Part shown: one piece after another, positions 1 through 13,440 of the stretch
Position numbering within the stretch: position 1 is the first letter of the stretch
How the letters are laid out: each line of letters begins with the position of its first letter
Source: Ficedula albicollis
Lineage: Eukaryota > Chordata > Aves > Passeriformes > Muscicapidae
Length of the DNA: 64,000 nucleotides
Assembly: GCF_000247815.1 (NCBI RefSeq)
Contig: NC_021676.1
Span: 20,412,880-20,476,879, forward strand
Direction: 5' to 3'
Notes under the pieces: generated by a model
What the model was told of the DNA's origin: nothing
Databases searched by the model: none
Seen by the model: the letters and a program-made list of their open reading frames with translations, nothing else
Program-made: the position numbers and the translations under genes

Positions 1-98
1 AAGGGGTTTTCTCCTGAAAACCGTGCCTAGCCTAAAAACTAGGTCCCTAAAACCCTGTCCCGTCTGTCCCTCCCTCCCCAGGGCGCACAGAGCCACCG

Positions 99-204
99 CA
101 GCCGCTGCTGCTGCTGCTGCCCCCTCCCCGAGGGGGCTGCTCGCAATTCCTTCCCCTCATTAGCACCGAGGGGCTGCTCGCAATTCCCTCCCCTCATTAG
201 CACC
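99..204. repeat. CTG microsatellite and 37-bp tandem duplication
   Basis: A short (CTG)n run at about 104-120 is followed by two copies of a 37-bp unit (131-167 and 168-204) sharing the core gctgctcgcaattcc. No coding signal was recognised in the first 400 bases. Confidence 0.7.
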
Positions 205-411
205 GCCACCTCCGAGGCAGGTACAGGTATTTATAGCCAGCACCTGCCCCCTCCTGCGGCTCCCTCACACACAGCACGCGTTTAACCCTTTCCCCGGCTC
301 CGCTTGACACCAGCCCAGCCTGGTGATTGAAAAATCCCACAGCTTGGAATAACCAACTCTGCGGAGACCTGCTGCATTCAGTGAATGCGTCCTGTCTGTC
401 ACAGCTTCGAA

Positions 412-838
412 TATCCCACCTCTCCCTGGTCCCAGCCCTAAATCTCTCACCCCTCCCCGATCCAAGCCCCAAATCTTCCATCTCGCCTTGGTCCCAGTCC
501 TAAATTTCCCACCTCTCCCTGATCCCAACCCCAAATGTCTAATCTCTTCTTGGTTCCAGCCCCAAATTTCACCTCTCCCTGATCCAAGCCCTAAATCTTC
601 CATCTCTCCCTGGTCCCAGCCCCAAATCTCACCTCTCCCTGCTCCCAGTTCCAAATCTTTCACCCCTCTCAGGTCCAAACACAAAATGTCTCATCTCTCC
701 CTGGTCCCAGCCCCAAATTTCACCTCTCCCTGATCCCAGTTCCAAATCTCCCACCTCTCCCTGGTCCCAGGCTCAAATCGCCCACCTCTCCCTGGTCCCA
801 ATCCCAAATCTTCCACTTCTCCCTGCAACCCAGCCCGG
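412..838. repeat. Degenerate pyrimidine-rich minisatellite, unit about 30 bp
   Basis: Diverged copies of a unit containing 'ctccctggtcccagcccc' followed by 'aaat' repeat about fourteen times. Frames stay open through it on both strands only because of the repeat. Copies differ at many positions, so the array looks old compared with the near-perfect arrays further right. Confidence 0.75.
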
Positions 839-1100
839 ACCACACAACAGGTCTGCAGGTCTCCTGAGAAGCTGAAGCTCCTGTGAGCGACTCCTTCAAA
901 GATGCTGCGTGTTTCTCCATGCCCTCCACCACTTGGAGACTGGACTGAGCCATCAGGCTGAAGTGGGACATCCATCCCCCAGGTCTGGGAAAAAATCCCG
1001 CTCTGACTGCCTCTTCACTCCAGCTGGCTGTGCTGCACATCTCCGCTTGCCCAGCAGGGTCACACAGTTCCAGCAGCTTCAGCAGGCAGGGTTTGGCCTG

Positions 1101-1172
1101 CAGCACAGCTCGGCACAGCTCGGCACAGCTCGGCACAGCTCGGCACAGCCTGGCACAGGCTGGCGCAGCTCG
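1101..1172. repeat. Decamer repeat (gcacagctcg)n
   Basis: Four perfect copies of a 10-bp unit are followed by two or three degenerate copies. Confidence 0.75.
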
Positions 1173-1496
1173 GGCACACCGGGAGGGTGGCTCTGGTGCC
1201 ACCGGCTCCTTGCCCCGCTCCTTCCCCCGCGCAGCCCTGGCCGCCGGCCAGCCAGCCATTTCCTGGTAATCTAATAGCTGCAGCAGATGAACTGAAAATG
1301 CATTTCCTGCCACCGTGCTGTAAAATTTTTATTAATGTAAGGAGAGAAGGCAGCGCTGGCTCCCAGTGCTCATTGTGGGGTGGGGGGGGATGTGGAGAAA
1401 CAGGGAAACTGAGGCACGGGCACGGGAAGTGCCAGTGTGGGAGTAAAATGGGGCAGCGGGGTCCTCAGGGGGACAGAGCAGGTTTGTACCAGGACA

Positions 1497-1682
1497 TCCA
1501 GAGCTGTCACTATTCCTGCCACCATCCATGTCACCATCACTGTCACCATCCCTGTCACCATCCCTGTCACCATCCTACCATCATCCCTGCCACCATCCCT
1601 GTCACCATCCCTGTCACCATCACTGTCTCCATCCTACCACCATCCCTTCCACCATCCCTGTCTCCATCCTAACACCATCCCT
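1497..1682. repeat. Minisatellite catccctgtcac, left part
   Basis: Units of 9 to 12 bp related to 'catccctgtcac' run up to the first poly-G tract and resume at 3017-3092. The G tract therefore sits inside one continuous array. Confidence 0.8.
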
Positions 1683-3092
<1,410 letters not shown>

Positions 3093-5596
3093 AAAGAACC
3101 TCGCAGGGGCGGGTGAGCAGGGCAGCCCTGCGTAGGAGGGGCGGGCAGGATCCTGCTCTGTGGTGAGACCAGGGCTGGGGAAGGCAGGCGAGGCCCATTT
3201 CCATTTGGAGGCGGCTCCTGTGGCTGGCAGCCCCTGGTGTGTCCCTTTCCACGCTCCCTAACCATCCCTAGGCATGGATGGGGTCCCAGCTGTGACCCGT
3301 GCTGGCTGCACACGGCTGCAGGTCCCTTCTCAAGTGGTTTTTCACGTGGCTGCTTTGGTGTTACTCTTCTTGCTGTAGAGGTTACACAGAAAAACCCCAA
3401 ACCTCCTGCCCTGCAGTGGTGGGAAATTGCTACTGAAAGCAGGGAACTCCCAGCATCGGCAGTGAGCCACCCCCTCGGCTGGAGCCCTGCTCTCAGCCTC
3501 TCCCCACCCGCAGCTGCACCAAGGCAGAGCTAAATTGGACAAACACACACAATGACCTCTTGTGGAATGTAGTATGAATATTTGATAGCTCTAATGTGAT
3601 CATATCCAATCGATACCGGCAGGAATATCTCCCCCCCACTCCCTGAGCTCTCACTCTGCCCTGTCCCTTCCTCTCTCTCCCTCTCTCTGCCTCCCTCTCC
3701 CTTTCATTAATGCATTCTCCACTTTACATTATTTATTAACTTCCTTCCTTTTTTTTTTTATTTAGAAAAAAGAAATTAAATAACCGTGGTTATCTCGGAC
3801 CCTCCTGCCTCAGGCTTTCAGGCCAGGCAGAAACTTTTCTGACCTTCTGTCACCTGCTCACCTTCCTCTGCTGGCACAGGGGCTCTGCCCCTGACACCCC
3901 AACATCCCCCACCTCCCCATGGGTGCCTGGGAGCCCCTACAGCCCCCAGGAATTTTCACCCATTGCATGATGATGCCCAAAGGGTGGAAGGAGCTCCCTG
4001 AGGGGCTGGCAGTGTCTTGGAGGATGAGGGCAGAGGGCAGAGGATTCCCTGCTGCCTCCAGGAGGAGGGGGGAGAGTGAAGCTGTGGCTCTCCCACACCC
4101 AGCTCCTGCTTCCCAAAAAGCATCTTCCATCAGGGCTCTGTTAGCCATGGAGGGGTGACATCAGTGTCCCCCCAGCTGCCGCTGCTCCCCAGGACACCGT
4201 GACCCACAGCATCTTCACCAGGGCTCATTCTGGGAGGCTGCAGAGAGGCAAGGGTCCAGTCTCAGGGTTGGATGCAGCTCCTCTCCGCTGCAGGCAATTT
4301 GGGAGCACAGCAGGATTTCAGCTGGGAAAAGGCTCGAGAAAATCACCGACTCCTTGGGGACACCAGATCCTGAGCCTCTGGGGTCTGTTTGGAGGGAGCA
4401 GAGGACTCCTCACACTCCCAGCAAGGCTGACGCTTTCTGGGGACACCAGGTCCTGAGCCTCTGGGGTCTGTTTGGAGGGAGCAGAGGACTCCTCACACTC
4501 CCAGCAAGGCTGACGCTTTCCTGCTGCCCAGTTTGCAAAGCCAGGAGCAGCATTTCCCCCCTGGAAATGAGCTGGAACTCATCAGCCAGGGAGGGAAGAG
4601 CCCCGTGTGTCCCACAGGGGATGCTGAGGACATGGGGACAGCTCTGCTGGCAGCTCCCTCTGCACCGTGCAGTGCCAGCGCTGCCATCCCGGTGTCACCA
4701 CTGTGTCACCACCGCCATCCCGTGTCACCACTGTGTCACCACTGCCCGGCTCCCCCCACAGCCGGGATTTGCTGAGCCAGGAAAATCGATAGCGCCTGTC
4801 TGCTGTGCCCAGAGGGGAGGGGAGAGAGCGGCTGAGACAGGGGGGAGATGGAGAAGGTGAAAGGGACCCCAGGGATGTGGGGAAAAGCAGCAGAGCCGCA
4901 GGGTGGGGGAAGGTTTGGATGGAGGAGACCATGAAACATTTCTCTTCCCTCCTGGGAGGGTTTGAAGGATTTCCCCCGAGGATGCAGCTCTGGAACCCAC
5001 ACAGAAGCCACAGAGACTGTGCCTGATGTGGATCATTCACTGACCTGCGCAGAGGGGGAATGTGGGGAAACAGCTCCGGTGAGCAGCACCCAGGCTGTGT
5101 TTTATCCTCGTGTTTTATCCTCGTGTTCTATCCTCATGGGCCGGCAGGCAGAGTCACCCCAACATCCCAGGGAAGATTCTCTTCCCAGAGCAGCCTCAGG
5201 AGCTTCCCGAGCTGGTCCTGCCCCCATCAACGCCAGCCTTGAGCCACATCACTGTCTCCCCACGGGGAGTGGGGAACACAAAGCTCCCGGTTCCCCGACC
5301 CCACGGCACACACTGCACACCCCACAAATATTTCTCTCTTCTGGGATATCTTCCAGCTTGGAGGAAGGAGAGGTTTCCAAGCTGATGGATCATGGCAGGA
5401 GCCATGGGATCAGAGCAGTGGGAACCCCTCCTCCCCTGCCTGGGGTGTGACAGCCTCACACATCGGGGTGGGGCCCTGCAGGTGGAACCTGCCTGGAAGG
5501 ACAAGGTGAAGCTCCACAAGAGGAGCACAGCCCACACCTGAGCTCGGATCCGGGCAGGTTCTCCCCCTCCACGGCCCCACAGGCAGGGAGAACACG
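3093..5596. other. Intergenic, mostly unique sequence
   Basis: I see no exon with convincing splice sites or a recognisable product. An AT-richer island at about 3560-3790 ends in T- and A-rich tracts. Short tandem gtgtcaccactgt units lie at about 4690-4745. Open frames here are short and overlap on both strands. Confidence 0.5.
4356..4521. repeat. 83-bp tandem duplication
   Basis: Two adjacent copies, beginning at 4356 and 4439, differ at very few bases (for example accagatcc versus accaggtcc). The copy number is two and no coding role is apparent. Confidence 0.85.
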
Positions 5597-6345
5597 GTTA
5601 GGGTTACAGGTTAGGGTTAGAGTTAGGATAGTTAGGGTTAGGGTTAGGGGTTAGGGCTTTGGGGTCAGGTTCAAGGTTAGGGGTTAGGGCTAGGAGCTAT
5701 TTGTTTGGGGTTAGGTTTAGGGTTAGGGGTTAGAGTTAGGGTTAGGGTTAAGAATTCGGGGTTTGGGGTTAGGGTGAGGGGTTTGGGTTAGGGTTAGGGC
5801 TCAGGTAAGGGTTAGGGGCTAGGGTTAGGGTTAGGGTTAGGCTAAGGATTACAGTTCGGGTTAGGGTAAGGGTTAGGGTTGGGGTTAGGGTTAGGGTTAG
5901 GATAAGGTATAGGGTTAGGCTTAAGATTAGGATTAGCGTTAGGGTTAGGGCTAGGGTTAGGGTTAGGTTTCGGGTTAGGGTTAGGGTTAGGGTTAGGGTT
6001 AGGGTTAGGGTTAGGGCTACGGTTAGGGTTAGGGTTAGGTTTGAAGTTAGGGATAGCATAGGGTCACAGTTGGAGTTATCGTCTCGGTTAGGTATAGGGT
6101 TAGGGTTAATGTTAGAATTAGGGTTCGGGTTAGGGTTAGGGTTAGGGTTAGGTTTAGAATTAGGGTTCAGTTATGGTTACGGTTACAGTTAGGTTCTAGT
6201 TAGGGTTAGGGTTTGGGTTACGGTTACGGTTACGGTTAGGTTCTAGTTAGGGTTAGGGTTTGGGTTTGGGTTAATCTTATAGTTTGGGGTTTGGTTTAGT
6301 GTTAGTGTTAGGGTTAGGGTTATATCTTAACGGTTATGGGTTAGT
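5597..6345 (+). repeat. Interstitial telomeric repeat block (TTAGGG)n, degenerate
   Basis: The + strand carries many TTAGGG units mixed with variants such as TTAGGGG, TTACGG, TTTGGG and TTCTAG. The cleanest stretch is about 5935-6030. The block spans some 750 bp. Variant-rich telomeric repeats are typical of subtelomeres or of old fusion and repair sites, so this supports a chromosome-end or former chromosome-end location. Confidence 0.92.
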
Positions 6346-6720
6346 GGTTATTATTTTCTCGGTCCCAGCTGCACCCTGGCTCAGGAGTTTTTGGAGGTGA
6401 CACCGGGCATGTCGAGGGAATCTGGGTGGCAATGAGACTTTCTCCTTGTGGATGTCCCTGTGCTGGTGACAGAGGCAGGATCAAGGGGAGCAGAGGTGGC
6501 TCCCAGGCCGATTATGGGAGAGGAACGGTGACACAAGGCCAGGGGAAGTGGGGTCCTGGCCTTTCCCAGGCTCTGCCCTGCTCCACGCTCCACTGCCCTT
6601 CCAGTTTATCTTCCACTGGAGTGCAACCAAGGGAACATCAGCCAGGACAGAACAAACAAACATCCAAGTTCGGGCTTCCTTCCTTCCATTGAATAACCAA
6701 ATAAACCCCAAAAGACCAGC

Positions 6721-6860
6721 TAGAGAGAGATGTGCAACTCCATTAAATTTAAAAAGACCGAAACAAGTCAAATAAATTAGAAAACCCCAAAAAACCCGCT
6801 AGAGAGAGATGTGCAACTCCATTAAATTTAAAAAGACCGAAACAAGTCAAATAAATTAGC
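6721..6860. repeat. 79-bp tandem duplication, AT-rich
   Basis: Two copies begin at 6721 and 6800 with the shared core tagagagagatgtgcaact. They are almost identical. Confidence 0.85.
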
Positions 6861-7234
6861 ATTTGTGTTTCTAGTGGGACATGATCCAGTTTGGAGGTGA
6901 AGTCCTGGAGGGAGAAGTTGTTTTCCTCTTTCTGTTTCATTCCAGCAGCAAAGGTCAGTCAGGATCTGGAGCTCCAGTTCTTGCACCAACATGTTGGCTT
7001 GGGTGTTGTAGTTTAACATAGCTTGGTTTTTATTTAAAGGGAAAATCCATCCAGTACAGAAGTGACTCTTTGTGAGGACTGTGGACAGCTCCTTCCACAC
7101 CCAGCAGCAACAACCAGTGAGTTTTAAATATTGACACCTTGTTAAAACACTTAAGAAAGCTGGTCGCGCCTCTGTGAAATCACATTTTAGAAGGAACGAA
7201 CTGGAAAAGATGGTAAAAACCCAATTACCCAAGG

Positions 7235-7278
7235 AAAAAAAAAAAAAAAAAAAGCAAAAGGGGGGGGGGGGGGGGGGG
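7235..7278. repeat. A tract followed by an 18-bp G tract
   Basis: About 19 A, then 'gcaaaa', then G from 7260 to 7278. This G run is short enough to be real, unlike the fourteen long ones. Confidence 0.7.
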
Positions 7279-7649
7279 AAAAAAGCAGAATCAACCCAAA
7301 CAGTTTTTTCCTATTTTTACACGGGTTGTGTTGGATCATTCATTTCAGGCAGGGTTGAGGTGGGTCATTCATTAAACTGTTCCAACATCACAGTGAGCTT
7401 TTTCTCAGAGCTTTCTCACAAACCATTTCCAGGAACATCCCCTTGGCTCAGCCACTCTCCATTCCTGCTGCTCTCGTGGAAATTGCCACAAGGTTTCCTG
7501 GAAAACATGAATTCCTTGAAGTCCTAACCTTGTCCAGAAACTTTCCCCACGTGTAGAGACAAACCTCGGTGTGCCCTGCATGTCACCCAGAGCTCTGCCT
7601 GATATCAGCATCTCCAGTGTGGGAGTCCAGGGTGCTCCCCTGGCTTCCT

Positions 7650-7757
7650 GGATGCCTCCAGACCCCCCTGGCAGGGGTCTCAGAGGCCCTGGGGTCCCAG
7701 GTGGATGCCTCCAGGCCCCCCTGGCAGGGGTCTCAGAGGCCCTGGGGTCCCAGGGAC
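7650..7757. repeat. 53-bp tandem duplication
   Basis: Two copies contain 'ggcaggggtctcagaggccc' in tandem and differ at one or two positions. Confidence 0.85.
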
Positions 7758-7839
7758 TGGATTTAAGCCCCTGGGAAAAATTACCGTCATTGCAGGAAGA
7801 ATTACAAGTCACAAAAAATAAGCAGAGTATAAATTAGAT

Positions 7840-8300
7840 TGTTAGAAGATAGAAAAGTGAATTTTTAGAAATGTTTATATTAGGGGGTTTGAAGCTAATA
7901 TGGAGGATTTGGGGTGTGGTATGTCTTTTCTTTCTTCTTCTTCATGCCATCCATGTTAAGTGCCAGGCTGGCATTACTGGATTGGTTTGGGACAGAATTG
8001 GACAGTGTAATAAAATTGTCATGTATTGGAAAGTAATTGTAAATATTAGGTACGTAATTTAAAAGGTAAGTCTTGGACAGTGTAATAAAACTGTCATATA
8101 TTGGAAAGTAATTGTAAATATTAGGAACATAATTTATAGTATAAAAGATAAGTCCTGCCCCAAGGGCAGGGCTGTGTGCCTTGGATCTCTAGCTGAACAG
8201 ACTGCTGTTAGTTAGAGAAAGAATTTCTTCGGTAAGAAACCATAAACAACCTTGAAAACCTCAGAAAACAGCCTCCTGAATCTTCTTTGGTGACCAGCTG
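7840..8300 (+). mobile_element. Possible old endogenous-retrovirus LTR fragment
   Basis: An AT-rich stretch holds a roughly 75-bp tandem duplication (about 7996-8130, core ttggaaagtaattgtaaat), as is common in LTR enhancers. A TATA-like 'tataaaag' follows near 8140, then a GC-rich leader-like segment. No tRNA primer site or coding remnant was recognised and terminal TG/CA ends were not defined, so this is tentative. An AT-rich low-complexity region is the alternative. Confidence 0.35.
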
Positions 8301-8850
8301 GGAAAACCTGAACTTTAAACCACCTCCATGTCCTGCTGTGGGGATCTCAGGCTCAGCAGACCCCACAGACAGTGACACCCCGGGGCAGGGAAGAGGGATG
8401 GATTTGTGCAGGGCCACGGGGAGGATGCACCTGTGGGATCCAGAGTGGTTTTTTTTCTGGAGCCCCATGGTGTGGGAGAGCTGGCAGGGCCTTTCCCAGG
8501 CCAGGGCTAATTCCCTATCCCCTGCTGGATGTGGGATCTCGTCAGCAGCACCCGCTGGAGAAGGGAAGAGCATTGTGTGGGCTGCTGCTTTTTTTAAAGC
8601 TGTTTGTGACCCCGGGAGCAGCGTGCGAGTGAGGAAGGAGGGGACAAGGGGGAGGGCAGAAAATTCCCAGATCCCAGCTGTCCCTGGGAAATCCCCAGAA
8701 AGTTCCCAGGCACTTTTCCTTCCCAGCACACGCCTTCCGACACGCTGAGGCCGAGCAGCAGGTGCATCCCAGAGAGCTGGGCTCCTGGGGGACGTGTGGG
8801 GCTCCCCCAAGGGGGTCCCAGCACTGCCTGTCCCTGTCCCACGGGATGCT

Positions 8851-9950
8851 GTGAGCTCCAGAGACCAGCCTGTGGGGCACAGCAGGGACCACAAACCCCA
8901 GTGAGCTCCAGAGACCAACCTGTGGGGCACAGGAGGGACCACAAACCCCAGTGAGCTCCAGAGACCAACCTGTGGGGCACAGGAGGGACCACAAACCCCA
9001 GTGAGCTCCAGAGACCAACCTGTGGGGCACAGGAGGGACCACAAACCCCAGTGAGCTCCAGAGACCAACCTGTGGGGCACAGGAGGGACCACAAACCCCA
9101 GTGAGCTCCAGAGACCAACCTGTGGGGCACAGGAGGGACCACAAACCCCAGTGAGCTCCAGAGACCAACCTGTGGGGCACAGGAGGGACCACAAACCCCA
9201 GTGAGCTCCAGAGACCAACCTGTGGGGCACAGGAGGGACCACAAACCCCAGTGAGCTCCAGAGACCAACCTGTGGGGCACAGGAGGGACCACAAACCCCA
9301 GTGAGCTCCAGAGACCAACCTGTGGGGCACAGGAGGGACCACAAACCCCAGTGAGCTCCAGAGACCAACCTGTGGGGCACAGGAGGGACCACAAACCCCA
9401 GTGAGCTCCAGAGACCAACCTGTGGGGCACAGGAGGGACCACAAACCCCAGTGAGCTCCAGAGACCAACCTGTGGGGCACAGGAGGGACCACAAACCCCA
9501 GTGAGCTCCAGAGACCAACCTGTGGGGCACAGGAGGGACCACAAACCCCAGTGAGCTCCAGAGACCAACCTGTGGGGCACAGGAGGGACCACAAACCCCA
9601 GTGAGCTCCAGAGACCAACCTGTGGGGCACAGGAGGGACCACAAACCCCAGTGAGCTCCAGAGACCAACCTGTGGGGCACAGGAGGGACCACAAACCCCA
9701 GTGAGCTCCAGAGACCAACCTGTGGGGCACAGGAGGGACCACAAACCCCAGTGAGCTCCAGAGACCAACCTGTGGGGCACAGGAGGGACCACAAACCCCA
9801 GTGAGCTCCAGAGACCAACCTGTGGGGCACAGGAGGGACCACAAACCCCAGTGAGCTCCAGAGACCAACCTGTGGGGCACAGGAGGGACCACAAACCCCA
9901 GTGAGCTCCAGAGACCAACCTGTGGGGCACAGCAGGGACCATAAATCCCA
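8851..9950. repeat. 50-bp minisatellite, 22 copies
   Basis: The unit begins gtgagctccagagacc and repeats every 50 bp. The twenty inner copies look identical, while the first and last share 'agcaggg' where inner copies have 'aggaggg'. The period is not a multiple of three, yet all three minus frames stay open because the unit has no stops, which gives spurious frames of over 500 codons. Confidence 0.95.
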
Positions 9951-10020
9951 GTTTCTCCACACCCCGAGGAGAAACAACCCCGTGAGCACAACCCACGCCA
10001 GCGCTGCTGCACTGCCCATC

Positions 10021-10270
10021 CCATCCCCATCCCCATCCCCATCTGGGGATCCCCCTCCCCAGAGCCCCCCAAGGCTCCCAGCCCAGCCCAGGCACGGTTT
10101 GATGCCGTTCGCTCGCATCCATCACTCCCGTGGGGATCGCGGTGAGTCGCTGCTCGTCCAGGAAGGAGCGAGGGACAGGCGAGCAGCAGGAGCACGGAGG
10201 ATGCTCATGGCACCCGGGATGCTCATCGCGCCCCGGATGCTCATGGCACCCGGGATGCTGATCGCGCCCC
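10021..10270. repeat. Short tandem repeats (catccc and atgctcatggcacccgg)
   Basis: A short (ccccat)n run lies at about 10020-10045. An 18-bp unit, alternating 'atgctcatggcacccggg' and 'atgctcatcgcgccccgg', lies at about 10200-10270. Confidence 0.7.
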
Positions 10271-10829
10271 GGGAACGGCCCGTGACAAATTCTCACGGAA
10301 AGCGGGATGCCTGTGCCGTGAGCTCACCCAGTGACTAACTGGTTTATGTCCCGCGGGAGCCGCACCGAGGTTTTGGGAAGCAGCAGATCCCCGACAGCTC
10401 CTCTGCCCGCTCCAGGCGCCGCCCCCATCCCTTTCCTGAAAAACGCTGGGAAACCGGGAATCCGCGGTGGCACCAGCGCGTCCCCTCGCTGCGAGGACAG
10501 TGACAGCCAGCGACTGCTCCGCGCAGGGCTGGGAAACTGCACAGACTCACAACACCCGGGCTTTGGAAAGAAAACCAGGCGTGGGAATTCCGGCACAGCA
10601 CTGGGGAGCTTCTCCCGGTGCTTGGCTGGGGCGGTTTGTGTGCACAGGGACCGGGGAGGCACCGCTGGGACCAGCTGGGACCACCCTGCCCCATTCCCAA
10701 ACCTGGGAGACGCACCTGAGACCTCACCCTGCCCCATTCCCAATCCAGGGGGCATTTCTGAGACCTCACCCTGCCCCATTCCCAGCACAGGGAGGCAGCA
10801 GCACGTTTAAGCACAGAGCAGGATGTCCC

Positions 10830-10965
10830 TAGAGATGCTCCAGGCCAGGTTGGACCGGGCTTGGAGGAACCCGGGACAGTGGAAGTGTCCCTGCCCATGG
10901 CAGGGAGTTGGAACAGGCTGAGCTTTAGGGTCTCTTCTGACCCAAACTGTTCTGGAATTCTCTGT
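10830..10965 (+). mobile_element. CR1 LINE 3' fragment
   Basis: The sequence follows the avian CR1 3' end: 'ccaggccaggttggaccggg', then a 'gtgtccctgcccatggcagg' segment, then a 'ggtctcttctgacccaaact' tail in the + direction. Confidence 0.8.
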
Positions 10966-10975
10966 GTGAGAATTC

Positions 10976-11407
10976 AGTGACAGAGACAGGGAATGGGATG
11001 GGGACAGTGGTGGGAATAGTGACAGGGACAGTGACAGGGTCAGGGATGGGGACAGTAACAGTGACAGGGACAATAACAGTGACAGTGACAGGGCTGGGGA
11101 CAGTGATAGGGACAGGGACAGTGACAGGGTACAGGACACCAACAGTGACAGGGACAGGGCCGGGAACTGGGACAGAACAGGGAGAGGACAGAGACGGGAA
11201 CAGGGACAGTGACAGTGACAGGGCTGGGGACAGTGTGACAGTGACAGGGCCAGGGACAGAACAGGGGCAGTAACAAGGACAGTGATAGTGACAAGGCTGG
11301 GAAGAGACAGTGACAGTGACAGTGACAGTGACAGGGACAGGGACAGGGACAGTGACAGTGACAGGGACAGGGACAGTGACAGTGACAGGGACAGGGACAG
11401 GGACAGT

Positions 11408-11441
<34 letters not shown>
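10976..11441. repeat. Hexamer array (gacagt/gacagg)n
   Basis: Six-base units alternate GACAGT and GACAGG, degenerate on the left and nearly pure from about 11300. The array runs directly into the 57-bp minisatellite. Confidence 0.9.
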
Positions 11442-13440
11442 AGACCAGCGCCCCGAGCCCTCCGTGATCCCCTCAGCATCCCCCGGGATTTCTGTGATCC
11501 CTCAGCGCCCCGAGCCCTCCGTGATCCCCTCAGCATCCCCCGGGATTTCTGTGATCCCTCAGCGCCCCGAGCCCTCCGTGATCCCCTCAGCATCCCCCGG
11601 GATTTCTGTGATCCCTCAGCGCCCCGAGCCCTCCGTGATCCCCTCAGCATCCCCCGGGATTTCTGTGATCCCTCAGCGCCCCGAGCCCTCCGTGATCCCC
11701 TCAGCATCCCCCGGGATTTCTGTGATCCCTCAGCGCCCCGAGCCCTCCGTGATCCCCTCAGCATCCCCCGGGATTTCTGTGATCCCTCAGCGCCCCGAGC
11801 CCTCCGTGATCCCCTCAGCATCCCCCGGGATTTCTGTGATCCCTCAGCGCCCCGAGCCCTCCGTGATCCCCTCAGCATCCCCCGGGATTTCTGTGATCCC
11901 TCAGCGCCCCGAGCCCTCCGTGATCCCCTCAGCATCCCCCGGGATTTCTGTGATCCCTCAGCGCCCCGAGCCCTCCGTGATCCCCTCAGCATCCCCCGGG
12001 ATTTCTGTGATCCCTCAGCGCCCCGAGCCCTCCGTGATCCCCTCAGCATCCCCCGGGATTTCTGTGATCCCTCAGCGCCCCGAGCCCTCCGTGATCCCCT
12101 CAGCATCCCCCGGGATTTCTGTGATCCCTCAGCGCCCCGAGCCCTCCGTGATCCCCTCAGCATCCCCCGGGATTTCTGTGATCCCTCAGCGCCCCGAGCC
12201 CTCCGTGATCCCCTCAGCATCCCCCGGGATTTCTGTGATCCCTCAGCGCCCCGAGCCCTCCGTGATCCCCTCAGCATCCCCCGGGATTTCTGTGATCCCT
12301 CAGCGCCCCGAGCCCTCCGTGATCCCCTCAGCATCCCCCGGGATTTCTGTGATCCCTCAGCGCCCCGAGCCCTCCGTGATCCCCTCAGCATCCCCCGGGA
12401 TTTCTGTGATCCCTCAGCGCCCCGAGCCCTCCGTGATCCCCTCAGCATCCCCCGGGATTTCTGTGATCCCTCAGCGCCCCGAGCCCTCCGTGATCCCCTC
12501 AGCATCCCCCGGGATTTCTGTGATCCCTCACCGCCCCGAGCCCTCCGTGATCCCCTCAGCATCCCCCGGGATTTCTGTGATCCCTCACCGCCCCGAGCCC
12601 TCCGTGATCCCCTCAGCATCCCCCGGGATTTCTGTGATCCCTCACCGCCCCGAGCCCTCCGTGATCCCCTCAGCATCCCCCGGGATTTCTGTGATCCCTC
12701 AGCGCCCCGAGCCCTCCGTGATCCCCTCAGCATCCCCCGGGATTTCTGTGATCCCTCAGCGCCCCGAGCCCTCCGTGATCCCCTCAGCATCCCCCGGGAT
12801 TTCTGTGATCCCTCAGCGCCCCGAGCCCTCCGTGATCCCCTCAGCATCCCCCGGGATTTCTGTGATCCCTCAGCGCCCCGAGCCCTCCGTGATCCCCTCA
12901 GCATCCCCCGGGATTTCTGTGATCCCTCAGCGCCCCGAGCCCTCCGTGATCCCCTCAGCATCCCCCGGGATTTCTGTGATCCCTCAGCGCCCCGAGCCCT
13001 CCGTGATCCCCTCAGCATCCCCCGGGATTTCTGTGATCCCTCACCGCCCCGAGCCCTCCGTGATCCCCTCAGCATCCCCCGGGATTTCTGTGATCCCTCA
13101 CCGCCCCGAGCCCTCCGTGATCCCCTCAGCATCCCCCGGGATTTCTGTGATCCCTCACCGCCCCGAGCCCTCCGTGATCCCCTCAGCATCCCCCGGGATT
13201 TCTGTGATCCCTCACCGCCCCGAGCCCTCCGTGATCCCCTCAGCATCCCCCGGGATTTCTGTGATCCCTCACCGCCCCGAGCCCTCCGTGATCCCCTCAG
13301 CATCCCCCGGGATTTCTGTGATCCCTCACCGCCCCGAGCCCTCCGTGATCCCCTCAGCATCCCCCGGGATTTCTGCATCCCCTCACCGCCCCGAGCCCTC
13401 CGTGATCCTTTCAGCACCCCGAGCCTTCTGTGATCCTCGG
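11442..13440. repeat. 57-bp minisatellite, about 35 copies, two variants in blocks
   Basis: The unit contains 'cgccccgagccctccgtgat' and 'catcccccgggatttctgtg' and repeats every 57 bp (19 codons), so long frames stay open on both strands. One position is G or C ('cctcagcgcc' or 'cctcaccgcc'). Reading left to right, the variants come as 18 G, 3 C, 6 G and 7 C. The open frames encode only the repeat and are not taken as genes. Confidence 0.95.

Noticed and set aside
5769..6059. 96-codon Leu/Thr-rich minus frame resembling a membrane protein
   Set aside because: It is the telomeric repeat read as LTLTLT; no gene signal.
8851..9950. CRISPR-like regular spacing
   Set aside because: The units are directly tandem with no unique spacers, and the DNA is vertebrate; these are minisatellites.
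8208..10296. Minus-strand open frames of 533-636 codons
   Set aside because: They are translations of the 50-bp minisatellite; all three frames are open because the unit has no stops. No domain or splice evidence.
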